Shown piece by piece: positions 8,383 through 17,032 of a DNA stretch of 64,000 nucleotides. Origin of the DNA: Streptomyces sp. HB132 (lineage in GTDB: Bacteria; Actinomycetota; Actinomycetes; Streptomycetales; Streptomycetaceae); NCBI RefSeq assembly GCF_016909575.1, contig NZ_JAFBGA010000024.1, positions 1 to 64,000 of the forward strand. Direction: 5' to 3'. How positions within the stretch are numbered: the first letter of the stretch is position 1; the number at the start of each line of letters is the position of its first letter. The notes under the pieces were generated by a model that was not told the DNA's origin, ran no database searches, and saw only the letters and a program-made list of their open reading frames with translations. The position numbers and the translations under genes were made by a program.

Positions 8383-9636
8383 ATGCGCGCCTCGTTAGTC
8401 GTACTGGGATCGCGAGGGGATGTCCAGCCGTTCATCGCGCTGGGCACGACACTGAAGGCCCGGGGGCACGCGGTGACTCTCGCTACCCACGGGGATTTCG
8501 AGACGTTGGTGCGGGAGGCCGGCCTGGATTTCATCGAGCTGCCCGGCAGCCCACGTGACTTCCTGGCCCACCCTGCCCTCGCGGAGGCTCTGCAGCAGGG
8601 CGCGTCGTTGTTCCGCGCCGCACGAAAGGTCCCGCGGCCGACCGCGGAGCACATCCGGGAGCTTGCCGCCAAGGTGGCGAAGGCCTCGGCGGGCGCGGAC
8701 CTCGTGGTCAACAGCATCCTGAGCCGCATCTCCTTCGAGTCCGACGACAGCGCACCATGGGGCTCGGTGACCTGGTGGCCGCTCAACCCGACGGCACAGT
8801 GGCCGGCGATGATCCTCCCGCAGTACCGTCTGGGTAGGCCCTACAACCGCCTGACCCACCGGCTGGCCGGGCTGTTGGACTGGATCACCATCCGTGGGCT
8901 TCGCAAGGACGCGAGTCTGCCGCCACTGCCGTTCGGCGCGCCGTACGGAAATCTGGGCAAGGACGTCCCGCTGCTCTGCCCGGTGACTCGCGCTCTGTTC
9001 ACCGAGCCTTCCGACTGGCCCGAACGCTCACACATCACCGGCTACTGGTTCTGGGACCGGAAGTGGACCCCGCCGCAGGAACTGGTCGACTTCATGGATT
9101 CCGGGACTCCCCCGGTGACCCTGTCCTTCGGCAGCATCTGGCCGGTGCACCCGCCGGCCGAGACCCTGGAGAAGGTCCTGGCCGTGGTGCGCTCCCACGG
9201 GCGCCGGCTCGTCCTGGTGGGCGGGGGCCCCACCACGGTCCCGGAAGACGTGTTCCGGATAGATGACGTGCACTACCCGTGGCTGTTGCCGCGCTCCGCC
9301 GCCTTCATCCACCACGGCGGCTGCAACACCACCGGTGAGGCCTTGCGCTCCGGCCGCCCCCAGGTTGTCGTGCCCACCTTCGCCGACAGCCCGTTCTGGG
9401 CGGCGAACGTGCACGCGCTCGGTGTGGCGGCGAAGCCCATTCCTTTCCGGCAGTTCACCGCCGAACGCCTCGATGAGGCACTCGGCGCCGCCCTCTCCGA
9501 CGATGACATGCGGCGGAAGGCGCACGACGTCGGCGAAACCGTACGCGCCGAGCACGGGACCGAGAAAGCATCCGAGATCCTGGAGGAATGGGTCCGGCAC
9601 TGGCGCACCCAGAAAAGCATCGTCGCCTCTGCGTGA
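8383..9636 (+). CDS. GT1-family glycosyltransferase
   Basis: 417 residues, GT-B fold. The N-terminus LVVLGSRGDVQPFIALG is the GDVQP acceptor-domain signature of sterol- and macrolide-type GT1 enzymes, and the C-terminal nucleotide-sugar site reads FIHHGGCNTTGEALRSGRP (about residues 306-324), with the HHGG...G pattern. It presumably transfers the deoxysugar made by its neighbours to the polyketide aglycone. RBS GGAGGG lies 5 bases before ATG. Codon 5 is TTA (8395-8397), so translation should need the bldA tRNA. It sits in the middle of the sugar operon. Confidence 0.9.
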   Translation: MRASLVVLGSRGDVQPFIALGTTLKARGHAVTLATHGDFETLVREAGLDFIELPGSPRDFLAHPALAEALQQGASLFRAARKVPRPTAEHIRELAAKVAKASAGADLVVNSILSRISFESDDSAPWGSVTWWPLNPTAQWPAMILPQYRLGRPYNRLTHRLAGLLDWITIRGLRKDASLPPLPFGAPYGNLGKDVPLLCPVTRALFTEPSDWPERSHITGYWFWDRKWTPPQELVDFMDSGTPPVTLSFGSIWPVHPPAETLEKVLAVVRSHGRRLVLVGGGPTTVPEDVFRIDDVHYPWLLPRSAAFIHHGGCNTTGEALRSGRPQVVVPTFADSPFWAANVHALGVAAKPIPFRQFTAERLDEALGAALSDDDMRRKAHDVGETVRAEHGTEKASEILEEWVRHWRTQKSIVASA

Positions 9637-9701
9637 CCCTGGTGGACAGCAGAGTGCCGATCACGGATCGCAGGGCATCGGATCAATAGTCAAGGAGACC
9701 C

Positions 9702-10670
9702 ATGCGCGCTCTTGTCACCGGAGCCGCCGGATTCATCGGCTCGGCTTTCGTCCGGCATGCGCTCGGCGGCTCTTTTGCCGGCCACACCGAAATGGAAATC
9801 ACCGCTCTCGACGCACTGACGTACGCCGGGAACACGGAGAACCTGGCTCCGGTGGCCGGCCGACCCGGCTTTTCCTTCGTGCACGGTGACATCTGCGACG
9901 CCCCGCTGCTCCGTTCCTTGCTGCCGGGGCATGACGTCATCGTCCACTTCGCAGCCGAGACACATGTAGACCGCTCCATCGAAGGACCCGGCGCTTTCGT
10001 GCGTACCAATCTCCTGGGTACGCAGACACTGCTGGAGGCGGCCCGTGGCGCCGGCATTCCACGCTTCATCCATGTATCGACGGACGAGGTCTACGGATCG
10101 ATCGCGAAGGGCTCGTGGACCGAGGAGTCGCCCGTCGATCCGAACTCTCCGTACGCCGCGTCGAAAGCGGGCGCCGACCACATCGCGCTGGCGTACGCGA
10201 GGACATACGGAATGAACGTATCGGTCACCCGCTGCTCCAACAACTACGGCCCCTACCAGTATCCGGAAAAGCTCATTCCCCGATTCATCACCCAGCTCAT
10301 GAACGGTCGCTCCCTGCCGCTCTACGGAAGAGGCGACAACATCCGGGACTGGCTGCACGTGGACGACCACTGCAGGGGAATATGGCAGGTTCTGGAAAAT
10401 GGGCTTCCGGGCGAGGTGTACAACATCGGCGGCGGTTCCGAGCTGTCCAATCTCCAGCTCACCCACCTTCTGCTCGAGGAGTTCGGTTTCGGCCCCGAAA
10501 TGATCGAGTCGGTGCCGGACCGTCTCGGTCACGACAAGCGTTACTCCCTGGACGACAGCAAGGTTCGACTGCTCGGATACGCCCCTCAGGTCCCCTTCTC
10601 GGAAGGACTGCGACAAACAGCGGACTGGTACCGGGAGAACAGCTCCTGGTGGCGCCCTCTGCTGCCGTGA
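9702..10670 (+). CDS. rmlB: dTDP-glucose 4,6-dehydratase
   Basis: 322 residues, the usual RmlB size. TGAAGFIG (residues 6-13) binds NAD+, TDEVYG carries the acidic catalytic pair, and the active-site YxxxK is YAASK (about 150-154). It converts dTDP-glucose to dTDP-4-keto-6-deoxyglucose, the second step of the pathway. RBS AAGGAG lies 5 bases upstream of ATG. Cluster paralogues of this enzyme are usual in macrolide clusters alongside a housekeeping copy elsewhere. Confidence 0.95.
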   Translation: MRALVTGAAGFIGSAFVRHALGGSFAGHTEMEITALDALTYAGNTENLAPVAGRPGFSFVHGDICDAPLLRSLLPGHDVIVHFAAETHVDRSIEGPGAFVRTNLLGTQTLLEAARGAGIPRFIHVSTDEVYGSIAKGSWTEESPVDPNSPYAASKAGADHIALAYARTYGMNVSVTRCSNNYGPYQYPEKLIPRFITQLMNGRSLPLYGRGDNIRDWLHVDDHCRGIWQVLENGLPGEVYNIGGGSELSNLQLTHLLLEEFGFGPEMIESVPDRLGHDKRYSLDDSKVRLLGYAPQVPFSEGLRQTADWYRENSSWWRPLLP

Positions 10671-10696
10671 AGAACCCAGAGATCTCGGAGTGAATC

Positions 10697-11566
10697 ATGC
10701 GTGGAATTGTCCTGGCCGGAGGGGCGGGGACCAGGCTCAGGCCGGTCACCGGTATAACATCCAAGCAACTGCTGCCCGTGTACAACAAACCGATGGTCTA
10801 CTATCCGCTCTCCGTTCTCATGCACGCGGGAATCCAGGACATCCTGATCATCAGCAGCCCCAAGCACATCGGGGCCTTCCAGGAGTTACTGGGCGACGGA
10901 CACCGGATCGGCCTCGACCTGCACTACGCGGTCCAGCAGCACCCGGACGGGCTGGCCGACGCGCTTCGCCTCGGCCGCGACTTCATCGGGGGCGAGCAGA
11001 TCGCCCTGATCCTCGGTGACAACATCTTCTACGGCCACCAGCTCCCGACCCTCCTGCAGAGAGAGCGTGAGTCCCTCAGCGGCTGCACCCTGTTCGGATA
11101 CCCGGTCGCCGATCCCGAACGCTACGGGATAGCCGAACTGGACAAGGACGGGAAGATCATCTCCATCAAGGAGAAGCCCGACAAGCCGACGTCGAACCTC
11201 GCCGTCACGGGACTGTACTTCTACGACAACGATGCCATCTCCATGGCCGGCGAGCTCACCCCGTCGCCACGGGGGGAACTGGAGATCACCGACCTCAACC
11301 TCAACTACGTGGAAAGCTGCCGCGCCCGGCTCGTCAATCTCGGCCGCGGAAGCGCGTGGTTCGACACCGGAACCCATGACAGCCTCCTCGAAGCGGCGAC
11401 CTTCGTGCAGATCATCGAGAAGCGTCAGGGGATACGTATCGCATGTATCGAGGAGATCGCCTACCGGATGGGGTTCATAGACGCCGTCCAGTTGTCCGCG
11501 ATAGGCGACAGTCTGGGACCTACGAGCGATTACGGTCAGTACATTCTGGATCTGGCCGCCGCATGA
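10697..11566 (+). CDS. rmlA: Glucose-1-phosphate thymidylyltransferase
   Basis: 289 residues, the short RmlA type rather than the 355-residue StrD type. The nucleotidyltransferase signature GGAGTRLRPVT (residues 7-17) and SKQLLPVYNKPM are at the N-terminus; ILGDNIFYG carries the Mg-binding Asp. It makes dTDP-glucose from glucose-1-phosphate and dTTP, feeding RmlB. One in-frame TTA codon is at 10886-10888. It is the last gene of the sugar operon; the cluster appears to end here because the next gene is a cold-shock protein. Confidence 0.95.
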   Translation: MRGIVLAGGAGTRLRPVTGITSKQLLPVYNKPMVYYPLSVLMHAGIQDILIISSPKHIGAFQELLGDGHRIGLDLHYAVQQHPDGLADALRLGRDFIGGEQIALILGDNIFYGHQLPTLLQRERESLSGCTLFGYPVADPERYGIAELDKDGKIISIKEKPDKPTSNLAVTGLYFYDNDAISMAGELTPSPRGELEITDLNLNYVESCRARLVNLGRGSAWFDTGTHDSLLEAATFVQIIEKRQGIRIACIEEIAYRMGFIDAVQLSAIGDSLGPTSDYGQYILDLAAA

Positions 11567-11703
11567 CCTCCAAAGGGGTGGGACGCAGCCGGGATCCATA
11601 ACCGGCCCGATCGTGCCCTGCCCTCGTCGCAAGGCACTGGCCAATTTTCTGAAGCGTGATATTCATCCGGGCAAGTGGCCCGGCTTCTCTTGGGGTTGAT
11701 GGC

Positions 11704-12141
11704 ATGGTTGCCGGTCGTGTGGTGCGGTTCGATGGTGTTCGGGGTTTCGGGTTCATCGCTCCGGATCACGGAGGGGAAGACGTCTTCCTCCATGTGAACG
11801 ATCTGTTGGTGTCCGAGCACCTCCTGCGCTCAGGCATCGCCGTGGAATTCGAGGTGGAACAGGGGGACCGCGGACTCAAGGCTTCGTCCGTCCGGCTCGC
11901 GGAGGGAGGCGGCACCACACCGCCGCCCGCTCAGGCAGCCGCCGTGGGCGCCCGACCGGCTCCGCCCCGGCAGGCGGACGTCGACGATTCCCTGTGCGAC
12001 GTGCTCGCTGCGAACGACTATCTGCACGAGGTGACCGACGTGCTGCTGTCCGCCGCCCCCACACTGACGGGAACCCAGATCCTGCACATCCGCGACGGAC
12101 TGCTTCAGTTCGCCAAGAACCACGGCTGGACCGAGGGTTGA
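11704..12141 (+). CDS. Cold-shock-domain protein with C-terminal extension
   Basis: 145 residues. Residues 1-65 form a cold-shock domain with RNP1-like GFGFIAP and RNP2-like VFLHV, so it should bind single-stranded RNA or DNA. It is twice the length of CspA: a Gly/Ala/Pro-rich linker leads to a second helical segment (about 95-145, DDSLCDVLAAND...FAKNHGW) of unknown role that is shared by a group of Streptomyces CSPs. ATG 11704 follows GGGG; an upstream in-frame ATG at 11656 would extend the protein by 16 residues with no domain support. Confidence 0.85.
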   Translation: MVAGRVVRFDGVRGFGFIAPDHGGEDVFLHVNDLLVSEHLLRSGIAVEFEVEQGDRGLKASSVRLAEGGGTTPPPAQAAAVGARPAPPRQADVDDSLCDVLAANDYLHEVTDVLLSAAPTLTGTQILHIRDGLLQFAKNHGWTEG

Positions 12142-12536
12142 GCGGCCGGGAGGGGTGTGATGCGGCGCGCCTCCCCCGGCCGTGCCTCGGAGCGGGTGGT
12201 CGGCCGAGTCACCTGCTGGTGCGACACGACCGCCCGGTCGCCCTGTGATCTCCACGCCACGGGAACAACGCCGCGCCTGACGAACCCGGCCTCCCCGTCG
12301 CACACCTCGGGAACCCGCCCGTCCGCGTGGACCGGGTGGCCGCGTTCTCGCACTTCCCCTCGCAGTCCCGCGCTGCCGCGAGCATCGGCGCCACCGGACG
12401 TGACCGCCGAGGTCTCCGCCGGCCACGATGACCGCCCAGGGGTGCCGGGTGCCCCCCGGGCTGGCGTGTGGCGTGTGCTCCCGCCGCAGCCCCTCGCGGC
12501 CGAGGAGCCGATGGCCGGGTCCCGGAAAATGGTCAA
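12142..12536. other. Non-coding stretch
   Basis: About 395 bases between the cold-shock gene and the tRNA terminator. Long open frames cross it on both strands, but none has a recognisable protein, a start with an RBS, or consistent codon bias. Nothing else was seen. Confidence 0.5.
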
Positions 12537-12568
12537 GGGCCGGTTTCGGATTTCTCCGAAACCGGCCC
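12537..12568 (-). terminator. Terminator of tRNA-Pro (copy 1)
   Basis: Perfect 14-base-pair stem with a four-base loop, lying 20 bases beyond the tRNA 3' end and followed on the minus strand by a T-containing tail (TTGACCATTTTC). A nearly identical hairpin follows the second tRNA-Pro. Confidence 0.8.
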
Positions 12569-12588
12569 TGACCTGCGACTCTCACGAG

Positions 12589-12662
<74 letters not shown>

Positions 12663-12712
12663 ATGCGTTTCCTCCCGGTGCTCCCGGGCGGCTGCGCAGG
12701 ACAAACATTACC

Positions 12713-15370
12713 TCACTCGGAGGACCGGATCGACGCGCGTACCTGCTGGGCGCGGGTCGCGAGTCCTTCCGCGCCGCAGGCGGTGGCGAGCTTCTGGGCC
12801 CGGGCGAGCTCCCGCTCGGACCGGATCGCGATGCCGTACTCGAAACGGGCCAGGGCGTGCTCGTAGGCGGACGAGGACGTCTCGAGGTGGCGCACGGACT
12901 CGGACAGCAGGTGCGTGGCCTCCTCCGTGGGCACGAAGAGGGCCAGGCACCGCAGGGCCTCGCCGATCGCGGTGTCCGTGCCGAAGCGTTCCGCGTGGAC
13001 GCGCGCCCGCGTCGCCAGCTGGGCGGCCCGGACCGGGTCCGTGTCGGCCAGGGCGCGGGCGAGATCCCCGGCCCAGGGAGCCCAGACCCCGTTGAAGCGG
13101 CCTCGCGGCTCCAGCGCCGCTCCCGCGGCCTCCAGCTCGGCCACGGCCTCCTCCGTGCGCCCTTCGGCCAGCAGCAGTCGTCCGCGTACGCACGGGGCGT
13201 CCGGCAGGACCATCGCGCTGGGGTACGGCGGGCCGAAGTCGTACCGGTCGGCGACCAGCCGGGCCTCCGCCGTCCGGCCGCGCGCGAGCAGGGTGTCGAC
13301 GAGGAGACAGGTGGCGTCCCAGTGGACGGGCAGTCCACTGCCGGCCCGGTCGGCGAGGCGCAGCCCATCGCGGAGGAAGACCTCGGCCTCCGCCAGACGG
13401 CCGCGACGGCGGTGCACGAGACCCAGGAGGGTGTGCGCGAACGCGAGGTGCGCGCCGCTCCAGCCGGAGATCTCGAAGGCGCGCACGGCCTCACCGAAGA
13501 GTGCGTCGGCCCGGTCGAGCTGGTCGGTGAACGCGTAGGTGATGCCCACCATCGCGGGTAGTTCGAAGCCCCATTCGGAGTCCGTCCAGCCGAGCCCGCG
13601 AGCGGGCCGCCCGTCGACGAGTGCGCGTTCGCAGAAGTCCACGACGAGTTGGGCGTTCTCGCCACGGAGCATGGCGTCGAAGGCCCGCAGGGTGAGCAGG
13701 GCGCGCTCGGCGTTGTCGCGGCCCTTGAGGTGGTCCGCGTTGCGCGCCAGGCGGGCCGACCGCCCGGGGCCGTCGTCCTCGGCGGCCTGCATTCCCTCCC
13801 ACAGGAAGTGCGCGGCCTGGAGCCGCATGAGGCCGGGTCCGGGTGCGGTCCGGGACGCCTCGGCCGCCAGCGAGAGCGCCGCGTCCTTGAGCTGGTTGTT
13901 GTGGGACAGGGCGGAGGCCAGCCGGAAGGTGGCGTCGATCCGGAGCGTCTCGTCTAGCCCCGGCGTGTCGAGCGCGGCACGGAGGTGCTGCACCGTGGTG
14001 GCCGGCGAGGAGAGCAGCGTGGCGCAGCCGAGTTCGTACAGCAGCGCCGCCCGGTCGCCGGGGCGCGGCGGCTCGTCCAGGGCGCGTTCGAGGCAGCGTC
14101 GGGCTGCCTCCGGGGCGCCGACCGCGAGGTGCTGCCGGGCTGCTTCGCGGAGCTGCGCGACCAGTTCCTGGTCGTCGTCCGGGTGGACTTCGAGCAGATG
14201 ACGGGATGCCGCCGCGGCGCCGAGTCCGGCTTGGGTGATCGCCCAGGCGGCGCGTCCGTGCATGGCGGTGCGGGTCGCCGGGGGGATGGAGCGGTAGACG
14301 GCGCTGGCGATGAGCGGGTGGACGAACTCCAGCGGATCGAAGCCGCTGACGATACGGGCGTCCCGCAGCCGCGAAGTACAGTCCGCGGCCTCGGCCGAGC
14401 TCATGCCGGCCAGGGTGGCGGCGAGTTCCTGGGAGATCTCGGTGCCGAGCACGGCCGCCGCCCAGGCGAAGCGGTTGGCGTTGGTGCCGAGGCGTTCGAG
14501 GCGGGCGACGAGCCCGCTGCCCCGGGCCGATGCCCCGAGTTCGCGCAGGAACCCGGCGGACTCCTCGACCGGTGCCAGTTCGCGGTCCTGTGCCTTGGCG
14601 ACGAGTTCGACCGCTTCGTACGGGTTGCCTCCGGTGACGGCCCAGACCTCGCGGCAGAAGGGATCGTCCGCGTGGTCGCCCAGCCCGGCGCGCACCAGGT
14701 CGGCAGTGGCGTCGGGGGTGAGCGCGCGCAACGCCACCCGGGTCAGGGCCGGGTGGCCCTCGGTGCCGGTGTTCCGGGGGGCGCGGGCGATGGCCCAGTC
14801 GGCGTCACGGTCGGCCAGCTCCTGGGGGCGGTGGGCCTGGAGGACCAGCACGGGCAGTTCGGACAGCCTCGCGGTGAAGCCTGCGAGCCAGGCCAGGGAT
14901 TCACCGTCCGCCCAGTGCGCGTCGTCCACTATGAGGAGCGGCGGTCGGTGGCTGAGGCGGGAGGCGAGTTGGGACACGACGTGGTCGAGGCCGTCCCTGA
15001 CACCCTGCGGGTCGGGTTGCGGGCCACTGGGATCGGCGAGGCCCAGAGCGGGCGCGGCGATCTCGAACCAGTCGCCGAACAGGGCACGGATCTCGTCTGC
15101 GGGGAACCGGTCGAGCGCGGGCTGGAGAAGTTGGCGTACGACGTGGAAGGGCACCGAGGTGACCGTCTCGCCGCCGCGTGCGGACCAGATGGTGCAGCGG
15201 TCGGCGGCCATGGCCTTGATCTCCCCGAGCAGCGCGGTCTTGCCGATGCCGGCTTCGCCGCTGAAGACCAGCAGCCCGCCGGCTGCTTGCCCGCCGCAGA
15301 GGGCGTCCAACGCCTTCGCGGCGGCGGCGAGTTCCGGTTCGCGCTCGTACAACGGCCGGGACGGCTTCAT
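12713..15370 (-). CDS. LAL-like STAND ATPase without the LuxR HTH
   Basis: 885 residues resembling LuxR-family LAL regulators: an AAA/STAND ATPase at the N-terminus (Walker A GEAGIGKT, about residues 42-49; Walker B LLIVDDAHWAD, about 140) followed by a long Ala/Arg/Glu-rich TPR-like helical region. LAL proteins normally end with a LuxR HTH of about 65 residues. Here the protein stops at ...RAQQVRASIRSSE, where the HTH would begin, and only 50 bases separate the stop from the tRNA, so no displaced HTH is present. Start ATG 15370 has RBS GGGGAGG. It may be a truncated regulator or an HTH-less signalling ATPase; promoter binding is not supported. Confidence 0.85.
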   Translation of the reverse strand: MKPSRPLYEREPELAAAAKALDALCGGQAAGGLLVFSGEAGIGKTALLGEIKAMAADRCTIWSARGGETVTSVPFHVVRQLLQPALDRFPADEIRALFGDWFEIAAPALGLADPSGPQPDPQGVRDGLDHVVSQLASRLSHRPPLLIVDDAHWADGESLAWLAGFTARLSELPVLVLQAHRPQELADRDADWAIARAPRNTGTEGHPALTRVALRALTPDATADLVRAGLGDHADDPFCREVWAVTGGNPYEAVELVAKAQDRELAPVEESAGFLRELGASARGSGLVARLERLGTNANRFAWAAAVLGTEISQELAATLAGMSSAEAADCTSRLRDARIVSGFDPLEFVHPLIASAVYRSIPPATRTAMHGRAAWAITQAGLGAAAASRHLLEVHPDDDQELVAQLREAARQHLAVGAPEAARRCLERALDEPPRPGDRAALLYELGCATLLSSPATTVQHLRAALDTPGLDETLRIDATFRLASALSHNNQLKDAALSLAAEASRTAPGPGLMRLQAAHFLWEGMQAAEDDGPGRSARLARNADHLKGRDNAERALLTLRAFDAMLRGENAQLVVDFCERALVDGRPARGLGWTDSEWGFELPAMVGITYAFTDQLDRADALFGEAVRAFEISGWSGAHLAFAHTLLGLVHRRRGRLAEAEVFLRDGLRLADRAGSGLPVHWDATCLLVDTLLARGRTAEARLVADRYDFGPPYPSAMVLPDAPCVRGRLLLAEGRTEEAVAELEAAGAALEPRGRFNGVWAPWAGDLARALADTDPVRAAQLATRARVHAERFGTDTAIGEALRCLALFVPTEEATHLLSESVRHLETSSSAYEHALARFEYGIAIRSERELARAQKLATACGAEGLATRAQQVRASIRSSE

Positions 15371-15477
15371 GCCTCCCCTTCCCAGGGTGGTTGCGGAGGG
15401 CACCGAGCCTAGTCGCGCGCGGGTGCCCAGGGACAGGGTTCCCACGGTTCTTCGCAGGTGCGAGGCACAATCGAGGG

Positions 15478-16041
15478 GTGGACGAATCTCGCAGGGACCG
15501 CGACGAGGAAGGGCGGGCGCGCAATGCGCGCCCCCGGGACGGGCTGGGGCGCCCCCTGCCGTACGGAACACCTGGGGTGGAACGACAGCCGGAGGGAGTC
15601 GTCCGCTCCGCCGAGGAGACGGTGCGCGAGGCCCAGCGGCTGCTGGACGCGGGCATGCCGTTCCATGCCCACGAGGTGTTCGAGGACGCCTGGAAGTCCG
15701 GTCCGGACACGGAGCGCGAGCTGTGGCGGGGCCTCGCGCAGATGTCGGTGGGGCTGACGCACGCCGCCCGGGGCAACACGACGGGCGGAGCACGGCTGTT
15801 GAGGCGGGGCGCCGCCGCCGTCGAGGGTTTCAGGACGTCGGATCCGCACGGGATCGGTGTGGACCGACTGGTCCGCTGGGCGCGGGAGCTGGCGGGTCGC
15901 GTGGAGTCCACGGGTCCCGGGGACGCGGAGGAGGACACCGGCGGCGGACGACACGACGGCGGGGACGAGCGGGGCGCTGCGGCGGTGGACGCGGCCGCGG
16001 AGGCACCCCGCTTGCGGCAGGGGGGCCGGGCCGGGGAGTGA
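15478..16041 (+). CDS. DUF309 family protein
   Basis: 187 residues. The core (about 45-140) carries the DUF309 signature FHAHEVFEDAWK and a second helix GLAQMSVGLTHAARGN, in a small helical family of unknown function common in actinobacteria. The N-terminal 40 residues are charged and the C-terminal 50 are low-complexity Gly/Asp/Ala. GTG 15478 is chosen because upstream in-frame sequence lacks domain content. A CACAAT hexamer just upstream could be the -10 of a nearly leaderless transcript. Divergent from the STAND ATPase. Confidence 0.75.
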   Translation: MDESRRDRDEEGRARNARPRDGLGRPLPYGTPGVERQPEGVVRSAEETVREAQRLLDAGMPFHAHEVFEDAWKSGPDTERELWRGLAQMSVGLTHAARGNTTGGARLLRRGAAAVEGFRTSDPHGIGVDRLVRWARELAGRVESTGPGDAEEDTGGGRHDGGDERGAAAVDAAAEAPRLRQGGRAGE

Positions 16042-16146
16042 GCACATGAGTGCGATAGGTTTTGCTCCTTCTTGACGACGTGTCGATCACACCCGCCACG
16101 TTCGTGTTCCATTCTTCGACCACTTGCTCAGGAGACGGACGCCCCG

Positions 16147-16569
16147 ATGACCGACATCATCAACGGCCTCGGCCGTGCCACCGCGTACGGGGCCCTCGGC
16201 GTCGTACTGCTCGTTCTCGGCATATTTCTGATCGACGCCCTGACACCGGGCAAGCTCGGCCGCCAGATATGGGAGGAGCGCAACCGCAACGCGGCGCTGC
16301 TCCTGAGCTCGGCCCTGGTGGGCATCGGCGGCATCGTGTTCACGTCGATCTGGACGACGTACGAGGACTTCGGCAAGGGGCTGGCCTCGACCGCCGCGTT
16401 CGGGCTGCTAGGCCTGATCATGATGGCCGTGGCCTTCCTCGTCGTGGACCTGGTCACGCCCGGCAAGCTGGGGGCCACGCTGGTGGAGCGCGAGCCGCAC
16501 CCGGCGGTGTGGGTGACGGCGGCCTGCAACCTGGCCGTCTCGGCCATCGTGTCGGCGTCGATCGCCTGA
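16147..16569 (+). CDS. DUF350 family membrane protein
   Basis: 140 residues with four predicted membrane segments arranged as two similar halves, each containing the motif LxPGKLG (DALTPGKLGRQ and DLVTPGKLGAT), typical of DUF350 (YjfL-like) inner-membrane proteins. Function unknown. RBS AGGAGA lies about 12 bases before ATG. No obvious operon partner: the next gene starts 75 bases downstream with its own candidate promoter. Confidence 0.8.
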   Translation: MTDIINGLGRATAYGALGVVLLVLGIFLIDALTPGKLGRQIWEERNRNAALLLSSALVGIGGIVFTSIWTTYEDFGKGLASTAAFGLLGLIMMAVAFLVVDLVTPGKLGATLVEREPHPAVWVTAACNLAVSAIVSASIA

Positions 16570-16644
16570 TCGAGCCCCCTGATCACCCGGGTGATCCCCC
16601 GGTCACGCGAACATCACGGGCCGCAGCCATTACGATCCGGCGTC

Positions 16645-17013
16645 ATGAGCACTTCTGACCAGGCCCAGGACCAGCAGCAGGACAAGCAGCGGGACCAGCA
16701 GGACCTCGAGGCGGGCGAGAGCCCCGCGGGGATATCCGAACCCGCCGCGGAGGACCGGCGACTGACGCCACGCCAGGCGCGGCGGTTGCGGATCGTTCTT
16801 TCCTCGGCAGGCATGGCGGCGATGGCCGTCGTCCTGGCCCTACGGATCGCGAGCCGTTCCTCGGTGCTGGTCGTCGGGGTCTACGGGCTCGCACTCATCC
16901 TCTGCGGTGTGGTGATCGAGCTGAGCAGGAACGGCAGGACTCGGCTCGGCAGTTGGCTGCTGGGCGTCGGACTGGTGGCCGCCGTCGGCGCGGACTGGCT
17001 GCTGATTCCCTGA
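16645..17013 (+). CDS. Small membrane protein of unknown function
   Basis: 122 residues: a Gln/Asp-rich cytoplasmic tail (about 1-50) followed by three hydrophobic segments (about 53-67, 70-87, 100-118). I do not recognise the family with certainty; small actinobacterial DUF3017-like membrane proteins have this layout. ATG 16645 lies 9 bases after TACGAT (16631-16636), so the message may be leaderless. Convergent with the FAD oxidoreductase gene, 19 bases away. Confidence 0.65.
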   Translation: MSTSDQAQDQQQDKQRDQQDLEAGESPAGISEPAAEDRRLTPRQARRLRIVLSSAGMAAMAVVLALRIASRSSVLVVGVYGLALILCGVVIELSRNGRTRLGSWLLGVGLVAAVGADWLLIP

Positions 17014-17032
17014 GCGGTCCCCACCCCTCCCT

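Noticed and set aside
13985..16049. Long plus-strand frames opposite the STAND ATPase gene
   Set aside because: High-GC shadow frames; the minus-strand gene has clear Walker motifs.
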